A stretch of DNA of 64,000 nucleotides from Mucilaginibacter flavus. GTDB taxonomy: Bacteria; Bacteroidota; Bacteroidia; Sphingobacteriales; Sphingobacteriaceae. The notes under the pieces are model-generated. The model was not told where the DNA came from, ran no database searches, and was given only the letters and a program-made list of their open reading frames with translations. Location: assembly GCF_030409315.1 (NCBI RefSeq), contig NZ_JAUFPS010000097.1, positions 1 through 64,000 on the forward strand. The letters are read 5' to 3'. Each line of letters opens with the position of its first letter. Position 1 is the stretch's first letter. The position numbers and the translations under genes are program-made. Shown here piece after piece: positions 45,201-54,221 of this stretch.

Positions 45201-45483
45201 AAGTTACCCTGATGCCCATGCTGCCGCTATTGGTACTGGTGCTGGTCATGTATTCCATACCCGGCGTGCCGTTTACCTGTTCTTCAATAGGCGTGGCTAT
45301 ATTTTGCTCCACGGTTTGCGCGTCGGCACCCGTGTATGACCCGTTAACCGATACACTTGGCGGCGATATATTGGGGTATTGATCAACCGCGAGGTTAACC
45401 AAACAGATCACCCCGGCAATCATCAACACCAGCGATATTACGATGGCGGTTACGGGCCGCTTTATAAATGTATTTGAAATCAT
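42205..45483 (-). CDS. RND efflux pump inner-membrane transporter (HAE1 family), copy 2
   Basis: The 1092-residue product has 12 membrane segments and large periplasmic loops. The proton-relay aspartates lie in IGIVVDDAIIVVEAVQHYIDE, and the N-terminus FIKRPVTAIVISL is typical of AcrB-type pumps. It starts 6 bases after the first pump gene and is clearly its paralogue, down to the C-terminal KKVEAQNIDPELEY. Drugs or other hydrophobic compounds are the likely substrates. Confidence 0.92.
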   Translation of the reverse strand: MISNTFIKRPVTAIVISLVLMIAGVICLVNLAVDQYPNISPPSVSVNGSYTGADAQTVEQNIATPIEEQVNGTPGMEYMTSTSTNSGSMGIRVTFKIGTNVHIAALNVQNRVGIAAPLLPSVVSKLGLTVRASNPDQLMLVAIYSPKHSHNITFLDNYTSTFIQDAILRVPGVGDVSARTDNFSMRIWMNPDKMASYGLTPADVTAALNAQNVYVAAGSVGAPPQDANQTYETGILVNGMISKVKDYENIVVKSIPGTSELVHLKDVARVELGKFTFSSNAFVDGNRASTIQIYQSPGSNALQTAENVYAALAKLKKSFPKDVDYVVPFESVTIIKVSMQEVIGTLIKALILVAIVVFLFLQNWRSTLIPILAIPVSILATFIFFIPLGFTVNTLTMFGFVLAIGIVVDDAIIVVEAVQHYIDEQHMSPKEATYHAMKEISAPVIAIALILASVFVPVGFIPGIVGRLYQQFAITIAISVMLSAFIALSLTPALCTLLLKPTKPVTDKSNWLDRFFRGFNRFFERLTFKYTNGVHKSIKGARYIVILLVCICVGTVLLFKIKPSGFVPAEDGGRLYVTYQLPEASSTIQSVTVMNKLMKIVASTKGIQHYTAISGFNILNGGANSNNGSMFCMLTPWDDRTTPDTRVPGLMNIIKQKIAKAGIKNANVVVAQPPPIRGIGQAAGFSMQIEQGNSTDDIYTFEKVVKKFVAAAKANPATAGAYSYFSAHTPSYQLNVDREKCEKLGINISDVFSTMQAYMGSLFVNNFTLYNRTYHVVVQADTAYRALISNMNKYYVRNSAGQMLPLSAVISYKPIVAAPLITHFNIFRSAEVDGSIPPGYSSGQAIEALKELAAKSLPRGYTYEFSGLSYEELKAGSTTVYIFMFSIMFVFLFLAALYESWSVPFSVMLAVPISAFGAILALTVVPTITNNVYAQIGLITLIGLSAKNAILIVEFAKIRVDRGEELVKSTLEAVRLRLRPIIMTSLAFILGVLPLVLATGAGAESRNTIGVTVLGGMIASSTISIFIVPVLFVLFTRFSYGKKQLAYLQEHHEELMEKAKKVEAQNIDPELEYDIAEAKAQHDEYKASRQTN

Positions 45484-45489
45484 CCTTAA

Positions 45490-48400
45490 TTAGCTTTTAT
45501 GTAATGCACGGGATTTTTCAATCTCATATTCCAGTTCGGGGTCTATATTCTGGGCTTCTACTTTCTTGGCTTTCTCTGCCAGGTCGTTTTTGTGCGCTTG
45601 CAGATATTCCAGTTTTTCTTTACCGTACGAGAAGCGGGTGATAAGCACAAATAGCACAGGCACAATAAATATGGCCAGTGTAGATGCTGCTATCATACCA
45701 CCCAAAACGGTAAAGCCTATGGTTCTGCGGGCTACAGCGCCGGCACCAGTGGCTAATACCAATGGCAATACGCCCAAAACAAAGGCAAGCGAAGTCATGA
45801 TAATTGGCCGCAAACGGAGGCTTACCGCTTCTAATGTTGATTTAATGAGTTCCTCGCCCATATCAACCCTTACCTTGGCAAACTCCACAATCAGGATGGC
45901 GTTTTTAGCCGCCAGACCTATAAGCGTGATCAACCCTATTTGCGCGTAAACGTTATTGGTTAAGCTTGGTACCAGCACCAGCGCCAGGATAGCCCCCATG
46001 GCGCCTATCGGCACTGCCAACAGAACCGAAAATGGTACCGACCAACTTTCGTACAGCGCCGCCAGGAACAGGAACACAAAGGTGATAGAGAACATAAAAA
46101 TGTAAATGGTTGTCGACCCAGCCTTGATCTCCTCATAACTCAGCCCCGAAAATTCATAATCGTAACCCTCGGGCAAAGTTTTTTTTGCCAGTTCCTGCAT
46201 AGCGGCTATGGCCTCGCCACTGCTATGTCCTTCGGCTGCCGATCCATCAACTTCGGCCGTGCGGAAAATATTGAAATGAGATATCAGCGGCGGCGCATCA
46301 ACAGGTTTATAATTCATCAATGTACCCAACGGCACCATATCGCCGGCCGAGTTGCGCACATAATATTTGTCCATATTGGCCACCACTTTACGGAAAGCCG
46401 TATCGGCCTGTACCACTACGTGGAAGGTGCGGTTGTAAGTAGTAAAATCATTAATGTATAAGCTACCCATATAAGCCTGGATAGTAGTAAACACATCGGC
46501 CACATTAACGCCCAGTTTTTCGCATTTTTCCCTGTCGACAGTTAAGCTATAGTTAGGCGTGTGCGAAGTGTAAAAAGTGAAGGCCTTGGAGATCACCGGA
46601 TTTTTATTGGCGGCGGCCACAAACTTATCTACCACTTTTTGAAAGTCTTGGAGGTTATCTGTAGTGCTGCGCTGTTCAATTTGCAGGCTAAAGCCCACCG
46701 TTGTACCAATACCCGGTAAAGGGGAGGGTTGGATCACTTCCACATTGGCATCCCGGATTCCGGCATCGGCAATCCGTTTTTGCAGTTCGCCTATGATGCC
46801 GGGCACCTGTTCTGTTGTTTTGCCGCGCTCATCCCAGGGGGCAAGCTGACAATAAATGGTACCGTTATTGGAGTTACTTGCATTGGTTACCACGTTTAAG
46901 CCTGATAGCGCCGCATAATGCGCTACACCTGGTGTTGAGCCGATAACTTTCATTAGTTTCGACATCACCTCAACAGACCTTGCCGTAGAAGAGGCCGGCG
47001 GCAATTGAAACGTAACGTATAAATTGCCATCATCCTCTGAAGGGATAAAGCCCGACGGCTTATGCTGAAACAGGAAGAAGGTAGCTACGCAGATGCATAA
47101 CAGTAGAATTACGATAAAGCGCGATGCCTTGATGCTCTTTTTTACACCCTCGGTATACCTGTCTGTTACCCTTTGAAACCAACTGTTGAATTTGAAAAAC
47201 AGTTTGTTGATACCTTTAGCATCGGCATCAATGTGCGATGGTTTTAACAGTAGTGTACACAATGCCGGCGTTAACGATAAGGCGATAAATGCCGAAATAA
47301 TTACCGATATGGCAATGGTGATGGCAAACTGCTGGTATAAACGTCCAACTATCCCCGGGATAAAGCCTACCGGCACAAACACCGCGGCTAAGATCAAAGC
47401 GATAGCGATAACCGGTGCTGATATATCTTTCATGGCCTGGTAAGTGGCCTCTTTGGCCGACATACCTTCATGATCGATATAGTGCTGTACCGCCTCTACC
47501 ACAATAATGGCATCATCAACCACAATACCTATTGCCAGTACAAAACCAAACATGGTTAAGGTATTGATAGTAAAGCCCAATGGGATAAAAAAGCAAAACG
47601 TACCAAAGATGGATACCGGGATAGCCAGTACGGGAATTAGTGTAGATCGCCAGTTTTGCAGGAACAGGAACACTACAACAGCAACAAGTCCCAAGGTTTT
47701 TAATAAGGTACCTACCACATCTTCCATAGAAACTTTTACCACCGTAACCGATTCAAATGGTACACGGTACTGCACATCAGATGGAAAGTTGGTTTTCAAT
47801 TTGGCCAAAGCCGCGTATACACCATTGGCAGTTTCTAAAGCGTTACTACCCGGTGCCTGGTAAATTTGCAGGTACGATGCTTTATGCCCGTCAACAAACG
47901 AGTTACTGGAAAAGGTAAATTTACCCAACTCAACCCTTGCCACATCTTTCAAATAAACCAATTGCCCGGTAGCCGGGATGGTTTTTACGATCACCTTTTC
48001 AAATTCAGACACCTTGCTTAACCTGCCATTCACCAGGATACCCAACTCGTAAGTTTGACTGGAAGCCTGCGGAGGCACACCGGCTGTACCAGCAGCAACC
48101 TGTACGTTTTGGGCGTTAAGGGCTGCGATAACATCAGATGGGGTTAGGCTGTAAGCCGCCATTTTATCGGGGTTCATCCAGATACGCATACTAAAATCAT
48201 CCGTAAAGCGGTTAATGCTGCCTACGCCCGGAACCCGTAGCAAGGCATCCTGGATAAATATATTGGTGTAGTTATCTAAAAAAGTAATGTTATGCGTGCC
48301 TTTGGGCGCGTAAATGGCCACCATCATAAGCATACTTGGGTTTACCGCGCGAACAGTAAGGCCCAGCCTGCTTACAACAGCAGGCAATAGGGGGGTAGCA

Positions 48401-48741
48401 ATACTCACCCTGTTTTGAACATCAAGGGCTGCAACATCTATATCCGTACCCATTTTAAAGGTTACGTTCATGCTCATTTGCCCGTTGTTGGTATTGTTGC
48501 TTTGCATGTATTCCATGCCCGGCGTTCCGTTCACCTGCTCTTCAATGGGCGTGGCAACAGTTTGTTCAACCGTTTGCGCGTCGGCACCGGTAAACTGGCC
48601 ATTAACCTGTACAATAGGTGGCGTAATATCGGGGTACTGATCTATCGGCAGCATGAGGATACTCACAGTACCTGTAATAATCAACACAATAGATATCACG
48701 ATGGCCGTTACAGGTCTTTTTATAAAAGTATTAGCGATCAT
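45490..48741 (-). CDS. RND efflux pump inner-membrane transporter (HAE1 family), copy 1
   Basis: The 1083-residue product has the same AcrB-like architecture (FIKRPVTAIVISIVL start, IGIVVDDAIIVVEAVQHYIDH, GRLYQQFAITIAISV). It follows the adaptor gene by 45 bases. Differences from copy 2 are concentrated in the periplasmic porter segments, consistent with divergence of substrate range or heterotrimer formation. Confidence 0.92.
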   Translation of the reverse strand: MIANTFIKRPVTAIVISIVLIITGTVSILMLPIDQYPDITPPIVQVNGQFTGADAQTVEQTVATPIEEQVNGTPGMEYMQSNNTNNGQMSMNVTFKMGTDIDVAALDVQNRVSIATPLLPAVVSRLGLTVRAVNPSMLMMVAIYAPKGTHNITFLDNYTNIFIQDALLRVPGVGSINRFTDDFSMRIWMNPDKMAAYSLTPSDVIAALNAQNVQVAAGTAGVPPQASSQTYELGILVNGRLSKVSEFEKVIVKTIPATGQLVYLKDVARVELGKFTFSSNSFVDGHKASYLQIYQAPGSNALETANGVYAALAKLKTNFPSDVQYRVPFESVTVVKVSMEDVVGTLLKTLGLVAVVVFLFLQNWRSTLIPVLAIPVSIFGTFCFFIPLGFTINTLTMFGFVLAIGIVVDDAIIVVEAVQHYIDHEGMSAKEATYQAMKDISAPVIAIALILAAVFVPVGFIPGIVGRLYQQFAITIAISVIISAFIALSLTPALCTLLLKPSHIDADAKGINKLFFKFNSWFQRVTDRYTEGVKKSIKASRFIVILLLCICVATFFLFQHKPSGFIPSEDDGNLYVTFQLPPASSTARSVEVMSKLMKVIGSTPGVAHYAALSGLNVVTNASNSNNGTIYCQLAPWDERGKTTEQVPGIIGELQKRIADAGIRDANVEVIQPSPLPGIGTTVGFSLQIEQRSTTDNLQDFQKVVDKFVAAANKNPVISKAFTFYTSHTPNYSLTVDREKCEKLGVNVADVFTTIQAYMGSLYINDFTTYNRTFHVVVQADTAFRKVVANMDKYYVRNSAGDMVPLGTLMNYKPVDAPPLISHFNIFRTAEVDGSAAEGHSSGEAIAAMQELAKKTLPEGYDYEFSGLSYEEIKAGSTTIYIFMFSITFVFLFLAALYESWSVPFSVLLAVPIGAMGAILALVLVPSLTNNVYAQIGLITLIGLAAKNAILIVEFAKVRVDMGEELIKSTLEAVSLRLRPIIMTSLAFVLGVLPLVLATGAGAVARRTIGFTVLGGMIAASTLAIFIVPVLFVLITRFSYGKEKLEYLQAHKNDLAEKAKKVEAQNIDPELEYEIEKSRALHKS

Positions 48742-48786
48742 AGGATGTCTTCGTCTAAATTTTTTGTTTGTGTTTTAACGTTATCA

Positions 48787-49968
48787 CTAACGGGCCTTGC
48801 CACCGGCAGATGGACCTACCTTATTGGCAGTGGTTATTTTTGAACCATCGTGCAATAACTGCACGCCATCAACTATCACGCGTTCGCCTTCGTCAATACC
48901 ACTTTTGATAATCATGTTGGGGCCAATGGTTTCGCCAACCTGAACCTTTTTCTGAAAGGCCACTAATTTTTTGATCTTGTTTTTGGCCGAATCGGCACCC
49001 GCTTTAGGGTTATTCATCATGGTATCTTTGGCGGTATACACAAAGTATTCGCCCATTTGCTCCACAACGGCTTTGCCCGGCACTACAATTTGCGGCCCTG
49101 GCTCCTGGTTGTGTACACGTACCACGCAGCTCATACCCACCCTTAACATACCTTTAGGATTGGGGAACACCAGCCTGATGGTGATTGCACCGGTTTGCGA
49201 ATTAACCGCTCTATCAATCACCGCTATTTTACCGTTAACCGGGTAAAGCGAGTTATCGGCTAACAAAATGGTGAAGAGTGAATCGGTTGGTTCATGCTTG
49301 TTTTGCTGCAGGCGCTCAAATTTAGGCAGCTGTTTTTCGTTGATCACAAAATCGACAGCCATCGGGTTATCGGTTGATATGGTATTTAATACCGTAGTGC
49401 CAGCTGTTACCACATTACCCAATTTTACCTGACTTAAGCCGATGGTACCATCAAAAGGCGCATATACATCGGCATAACCTAAATTGGTTTTAGCTGTTCT
49501 TACCGCCTGGTCTGCCGATTTTACCTGGCTTTTGGCATTTTCAAGCGTGATTACGGCATGATCGTACAGTTGTTTAGCAACGGCGTTGTATTTATTGAGG
49601 TACTCATAACGGTCGGCATCCTGCTGGGCCTGCGTTAATGTACCTTCGGTAACTTTGCGGTTGGCTACAGCGGCATCATAGCTATCCCGGTAAATCCGCT
49701 TGTCAATTTCATACAGCTTTTGCCCTTTTTTCACTTCGGTTCCCTCGGTAAAAAATATGCCGGTGATGGCACCCTGCACCTGTGGTAAAAGGCTCACCTG
49801 GCTTAGTGCAGCTGTGGTTGATGGGTACTTATCATAATACAATACCTTTTTGGCCTTTACTTTGAAAAGGTTTACGGGCACTTCGGTATTTTGAGGCGGC
49901 TGCTTTTGCTGGCAGGCTGCAAAAAGTAAAATACTTATAACAATGGCATTTAAAAATACGCGCTTCAT
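48787..49968 (-). CDS. RND periplasmic adaptor lipoprotein
   Basis: The 393-residue product has a lipoprotein signal (ISILLFAACQQKQ). It then has the membrane-fusion layout: barrel-sandwich halves (VSLLPQVQGAITGIFFTEGTEVKKGQ and YADVYAPFDGTIGLSQVKLGNVV in parts) around a helical hairpin, then beta-barrel and membrane-proximal domains. It links the RND pump to the outer-membrane channel encoded 18 bases upstream. Confidence 0.9.
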   Translation of the reverse strand: MKRVFLNAIVISILLFAACQQKQPPQNTEVPVNLFKVKAKKVLYYDKYPSTTAALSQVSLLPQVQGAITGIFFTEGTEVKKGQKLYEIDKRIYRDSYDAAVANRKVTEGTLTQAQQDADRYEYLNKYNAVAKQLYDHAVITLENAKSQVKSADQAVRTAKTNLGYADVYAPFDGTIGLSQVKLGNVVTAGTTVLNTISTDNPMAVDFVINEKQLPKFERLQQNKHEPTDSLFTILLADNSLYPVNGKIAVIDRAVNSQTGAITIRLVFPNPKGMLRVGMSCVVRVHNQEPGPQIVVPGKAVVEQMGEYFVYTAKDTMMNNPKAGADSAKNKIKKLVAFQKKVQVGETIGPNMIIKSGIDEGERVIVDGVQLLHDGSKITTANKVGPSAGGKAR

Positions 49969-49986
49969 GGACTTGGTTTTTTAGTA

Positions 49987-51450
49987 TTAATAAGTGATAT
50001 CTCCCATCGCTTTCTCCAGGTCAATTTTGCTTGATAGCAGCTGGAAAAGCGAGTTAGTGTAATTGATTTCGGCTGTGATCAGGTTTGATTCGGCAGTGAT
50101 CACGTTAAGATAGGCTACAATGCCTTGTTTGTATTGCAGGTTTACCACAAAGTAAACGCGCTTGGCCATAGCCACATTTTTACGCTGCACATTAAAGCTA
50201 AACAGGTTGCTCTTATAATCGGCCAGGCCGGTGGCATACTCCTTATATAATTGCGATTTAAGATCAACCTCATCCCAATGGATCAGTTGCTCCTGCAATT
50301 GCGATTTGCGCACATTATGTACCCTTGCAAAACCCGTAAATATTGGAATGCTTAACGATACGCCAACAATTGAGCTTGGATATGATTTTGACAGCAGGTT
50401 TGAAAAATTGTTGTTGGCGTATTGCAAACTGTAATTGAAAAAGCCCGATATAGTTGGCAGATAAGCGTACTTGTAGTAATTGGTAAGCTGTGTTTGCAAA
50501 TCTTTGCGGGTTTCAACCTGGCGGTACTCAATCCGCTTTTCATATTGCAACTGGCGGGTAGTATCAATCTGGATATCGGCCATCATTTGGGTGGTATCGA
50601 TACTTACATTAAAATCTTTCCCGGGTTCGTAACCCATCAGCTGTTTTAAGGCCGTGTACTGGGGGATGATATTTTCATTAGCCTGTTTTAGCTGGGCTGC
50701 CGAATTATTGAGCGTGATGGTAGCTTGCAGGTAATCGGTTTCGTCAACTATTCCCCCTTTATATTGATGGTAGGTATCTCGCAGGTTTTTACCTAGGCGG
50801 GTGGTATCTTCCTTCAATACATTAATTTGCTGTAAGGTGAGCAATACATTGTAAAACGATTTGCTTACCGCCGAAACCAGGAATATTTTGGTACTATCGG
50901 TAACCTGTTGAGCCTGCTTCACCAATAAAGGCGCGCTTTTAGCCGCATACAAAAGGCTGGGACTTAAAATAGCCTGCGATACCGCTAACTCCGGGATAAA
51001 AGTGTTGGTATAGCTACTACGCACTGTACTGGCAGATCCCGTGCCTGTTGTAGTGGTGGTACCCGTATTAGTTGAGATATTAGCATTTGATTGCTGTATA
51101 TAATGTACCACATTGCCATTGGCATTTACCTGCGGCAACCATGCCGCCAAATTGATGGAGTTGGTGGTACGGGCAATATCCGTACTTATCAAAGCTTTGT
51201 TTAAAGCAGGTTGATGTATTAAGGCGTAGTCAATACATTGTTTTAAGGTTAAATACTCGCCGCTATTTTTACCGGCATCGGTAGCATTGGGCATTATCGG
51301 GAAACCCACCGTACTGGTATCTGGTACGTTTTCGGGTACAGGAAATTGCTTCTTCTTGTTATTTTGAGCTACAGCGGTTAATGACAAAGAAAGCAAGCCT
51401 GCAAATAAAAACGGCCTTAAACCATAAATATTAATTTGTATGCGCATCAT
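49987..51450 (-). CDS. TolC-family outer-membrane efflux protein
   Basis: The 487-residue product has a signal peptide (residues 1-28) and two OEP repeats (LTLKQCIDYALIHQPALNKAL, then IEYRQVETRKDLQTQL region), with long helices forming the periplasmic tunnel. It is the first gene of the efflux operon: channel, adaptor, two pumps, MarR. A Ser/Thr-rich stretch (NTGTTTTTGTGSAS) lies in an outer-membrane loop. The start could be the second Met. Confidence 0.9.
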   Translation of the reverse strand: MMRIQINIYGLRPFLFAGLLSLSLTAVAQNNKKKQFPVPENVPDTSTVGFPIMPNATDAGKNSGEYLTLKQCIDYALIHQPALNKALISTDIARTTNSINLAAWLPQVNANGNVVHYIQQSNANISTNTGTTTTTGTGSASTVRSSYTNTFIPELAVSQAILSPSLLYAAKSAPLLVKQAQQVTDSTKIFLVSAVSKSFYNVLLTLQQINVLKEDTTRLGKNLRDTYHQYKGGIVDETDYLQATITLNNSAAQLKQANENIIPQYTALKQLMGYEPGKDFNVSIDTTQMMADIQIDTTRQLQYEKRIEYRQVETRKDLQTQLTNYYKYAYLPTISGFFNYSLQYANNNFSNLLSKSYPSSIVGVSLSIPIFTGFARVHNVRKSQLQEQLIHWDEVDLKSQLYKEYATGLADYKSNLFSFNVQRKNVAMAKRVYFVVNLQYKQGIVAYLNVITAESNLITAEINYTNSLFQLLSSKIDLEKAMGDITY

Positions 51451-51642
51451 GGCAAAACAGGTTGATGTATAGCGAATGACCTTTAGCAGTCATCCTGGTT
51501 AAATTTTTAAGAAGGAAACGAAATTTGAGCGCTGCAAAATTTCACTGCCGGTTAAAAAGGCAATGATTTGTTACACAATATTTACAGATGCAAAGCGTAG
51601 GTCAACAACGCCACACCGGCAAATTCAAAAAGATAGGAAAAC

Positions 51643-52017
51643 TCAAATCCTGAGCATACGCAGGTTGAGATAAGAAGAGGGCGTATGTGAATATACGGCG
51701 GCTAAAGTGCCATTTGGCTTTTTAGCAATAATTAAAAATGTACCACTAACAAGCAGGAAAGCAAAAAACAAAATCAATATCCTGGTAGGTGCCGCCAAGC
51801 TTTTGCGACTTTCAAATGAATGGAAACTTCTTTGAAACGGAACCCTGGACTGACTGGTGTTAGTGTTTTTGTGCAGAAAATCTACAGATGATGAATGCGT
51901 GTTAAAAGCATCGTTCTGCCTCGGCAGGTAAGCGATATGCACCAAACCAATAACCTGGTATATCACTATAAGTGATAGTACGATATATTGTTGTATGGTT
52001 TTTTTAAACGTTTTCAC
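51643..52017 (-). CDS. Small hypothetical membrane protein
   Basis: The 124-residue product has two membrane segments (VLSLIVIYQVIGLVHIAYL near residues 12-30 and RILILFFAFLLVSGTFLII near 80-98) joined by a polar, Ser/His-rich loop. No family recognised. It lies 94 bases downstream of the antiporter gene on the same strand, possibly the end of that operon. Confidence 0.5.
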   Translation of the reverse strand: MKTFKKTIQQYIVLSLIVIYQVIGLVHIAYLPRQNDAFNTHSSSVDFLHKNTNTSQSRVPFQRSFHSFESRKSLAAPTRILILFFAFLLVSGTFLIIAKKPNGTLAAVYSHTPSSYLNLRMLRI

Positions 52018-52111
52018 AGCGCGAATTAACTAATGCAAAAATAGTCCATCGTGCTAAAATGTTTTGTAATTATTTGGATACATGATTTTGGAACATATAA
52101 AGACCAAATTT

Positions 52112-53380
52112 TTAATATTCTACAAAAGCTTCGGCTGGCTGCAATTTTTGCTCTTTAAGAAAATAGTACTTCATAATAGGGCCGGATATAATCATAGTTA
52201 CCACCGTCATCACCACCAATCCTTCAAATACAGGTTCACTGATGATCTTCACCTGTAAGGCCAGTAAGCCCAGCACAATTTCCTGCGATCCGCGGGCATT
52301 CATCCCAAAGGCTACCGCTATTGATTCGTTTTTGGTCATGCCGCTTAAAGCACTGCCTATTCCTGCGCCTATTAGTTTTGCAAGGCAGGCGATAACAAGG
52401 ATGATTAATACTACCTCAAGGTTAAAGTTGGCGATAAAATTGAGCCTTAAACCAACAGAGGCAAAGAATAACGGCGCAAGCACGTTGATGGTGAACTGGT
52501 GCAGTACGTGCTTATGTTTTTCAGTAAAATATGCCGAATCATTAATGCCTATGCCTACCAAAAAAGCGCCGAATACTCCGCGTACGCCCAGGCTTTCGGT
52601 AATACAGGCGCTGATGAGGCATAAGCACACAGCCATGGTAAGCACACGCCCTTGCTTTTGCGCTTTGCCTGCAAAGGCCAGCAGGCGATGTATAAGCCAT
52701 TTGCCCCCGGTGAGCATAAAAATGGCATATACTACAACTATGCTTACCGACCAGAATGAGGCCTCTGCCTTACCCACATTCATTAATTGTATGATGATCG
52801 AAAATAATATCCATCCTAAAAAATCATCAACCATGGCGGCTGTAAGTACAATGTTGCCAATGCGGGTATTCAAAATATCAAGATCGAGCAAAATTTTGGT
52901 AATGACCGAGAGCGCGGTGATGGATAAGGCGGTGCCAAAAAATAATGATGTAACCAACTGGTTATTGGCCGCATTTGCAAAATGACTTTGATACAGGAAC
53001 CAAACCGACGCAAAGCCGATGGCAAACGGGAATATGATGCCTGTTAAACTAATGCTGATGGCCTGTTTACCATTTTGGCGGATCTGTTTCAGATCTACCT
53101 CGAAACCGGCAATAAACATGAGCAGGATAATCCCAATATTAGCAATGCCATCATAAGCTTCAAAGGCGTGCGGGGCTGCCAGGAAAATGCCTTTAAACAG
53201 GTTGGGATATATTAACCCTAAAAGGGTAGGGCCAACTATTATACCGGCAAAAATTTCGCCGATGATAGCAGGTAACTTATACCGGCGACAAAGCTCGCCA
53301 AGCAGTCGCGCCGGTATAAGGATGATGAGCAGAATGATCAGAAAATGTACAATTTCAGAAGAACTGAGTTTAGAAACCAT
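52112..53380 (-). CDS. Cation:proton antiporter (CPA2 family)
   Basis: The 422-residue product has about 12 membrane segments with CPA2 motifs (GEIFAGIIVGPTLLGLIYPN, MVDDFLGWILFSII with the central aspartates, RGVFGAFLVGI). No nucleotide-binding RCK/TrkA-N domain follows, so it is a short NapA/KefB-type exchanger of Na+ or K+ for H+. It starts 13 bases after the serine acetyltransferase gene, making it part of the encapsulin operon. That placement is unexpected and may help balance ions or pH during sulfur mobilisation. Confidence 0.85.
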   Translation of the reverse strand: MVSKLSSSEIVHFLIILLIILIPARLLGELCRRYKLPAIIGEIFAGIIVGPTLLGLIYPNLFKGIFLAAPHAFEAYDGIANIGIILLMFIAGFEVDLKQIRQNGKQAISISLTGIIFPFAIGFASVWFLYQSHFANAANNQLVTSLFFGTALSITALSVITKILLDLDILNTRIGNIVLTAAMVDDFLGWILFSIIIQLMNVGKAEASFWSVSIVVVYAIFMLTGGKWLIHRLLAFAGKAQKQGRVLTMAVCLCLISACITESLGVRGVFGAFLVGIGINDSAYFTEKHKHVLHQFTINVLAPLFFASVGLRLNFIANFNLEVVLIILVIACLAKLIGAGIGSALSGMTKNESIAVAFGMNARGSQEIVLGLLALQVKIISEPVFEGLVVMTVVTMIISGPIMKYYFLKEQKLQPAEAFVEY

Positions 53381-53393
53381 AATGAATTAAATG

Positions 53394-54212
53394 TTATTGC
53401 AAGTTCTCTTTTACCTCAATTCTTAACTGATGGGTATTAAATACATGCGAGTAGGGTTGAACGCTTTTGGTTAAAAATACACTGCCACCTACCACGCTGT
53501 TGTGGCCAATAACAGTGCGGCCACCTAATATGGTGCTTCGCGCGTAAATAACCACATTGTCTTCTACCGTAGGGTGCCGTTTGGTTTCGGAAAGATCCTT
53601 GCTTACCTGTGCCGCCCCTAATGTTACGCCCTGGTAAATGGTTACGCGTTTGCCTATAACGCTGGTTGCGCCAATTACAATGCCGGTGCCATGATCAATA
53701 CAAAAAGGCACGTCTATGGTAGCTTTGGGGTGAATGTCAACACCTGTTTTGCCATGAGCGTGCTCTGATAGTATCCGGGGCAAAATAGGTATGGCCAACC
53801 GGGTAAGCTGGTGTGCTATACGATAAACCGCGATGGCATAAAAACCAGGGTACGATACAATTACCTCATGTATACTGGTAGCCGCCGGATCTTTTTCATA
53901 GATCATGGAGGCATCTTTCCGCAAATCCTGGTAAATTTCATTCAGTGAGTCGTAAAACGAAACTACAGCTTCCTCAATATTGATATTTGCCGGATCAAGA
54001 TAGCTTAACAATATATTTTCAAGGTCTATCTGGTTTTTTTTCAAATGACCGCCATATATTGACAACTTATTGGCGTGGTTATTTGGAAACAAAAATTCAA
54101 AAAGATCTGATAACCAGCCTACGCACTGCCTTATTTTGGGTGTCGCCTCCCATTCTGCTTTATGGGTTTCATAAAGCAGTTGTATAAAGCTGTCAAATTT
54201 ATCGTCTTTCAT
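53394..54212 (-). CDS. cysE: Serine O-acetyltransferase (EpsC/CysE type)
   Basis: The 272-residue product has an N-terminal helical domain and a C-terminal left-handed beta-helix of hexapeptide repeats (GVDIHPKATIDVPFCIDHG, then IVIGATSVIGKRVTIYQGVTLG, GGSVFLTKSV). The active-site His/Asp region is present. It makes O-acetylserine, the carbon skeleton of cysteine. It sits 9 bases after the cysteine desulfurase gene, as is usual in family 2A encapsulin loci. Confidence 0.9.
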   Translation of the reverse strand: MKDDKFDSFIQLLYETHKAEWEATPKIRQCVGWLSDLFEFLFPNNHANKLSIYGGHLKKNQIDLENILLSYLDPANINIEEAVVSFYDSLNEIYQDLRKDASMIYEKDPAATSIHEVIVSYPGFYAIAVYRIAHQLTRLAIPILPRILSEHAHGKTGVDIHPKATIDVPFCIDHGTGIVIGATSVIGKRVTIYQGVTLGAAQVSKDLSETKRHPTVEDNVVIYARSTILGGRTVIGHNSVVGGSVFLTKSVQPYSHVFNTHQLRIEVKENLQ

Positions 54213-54221
54213 GCCGGCGCG

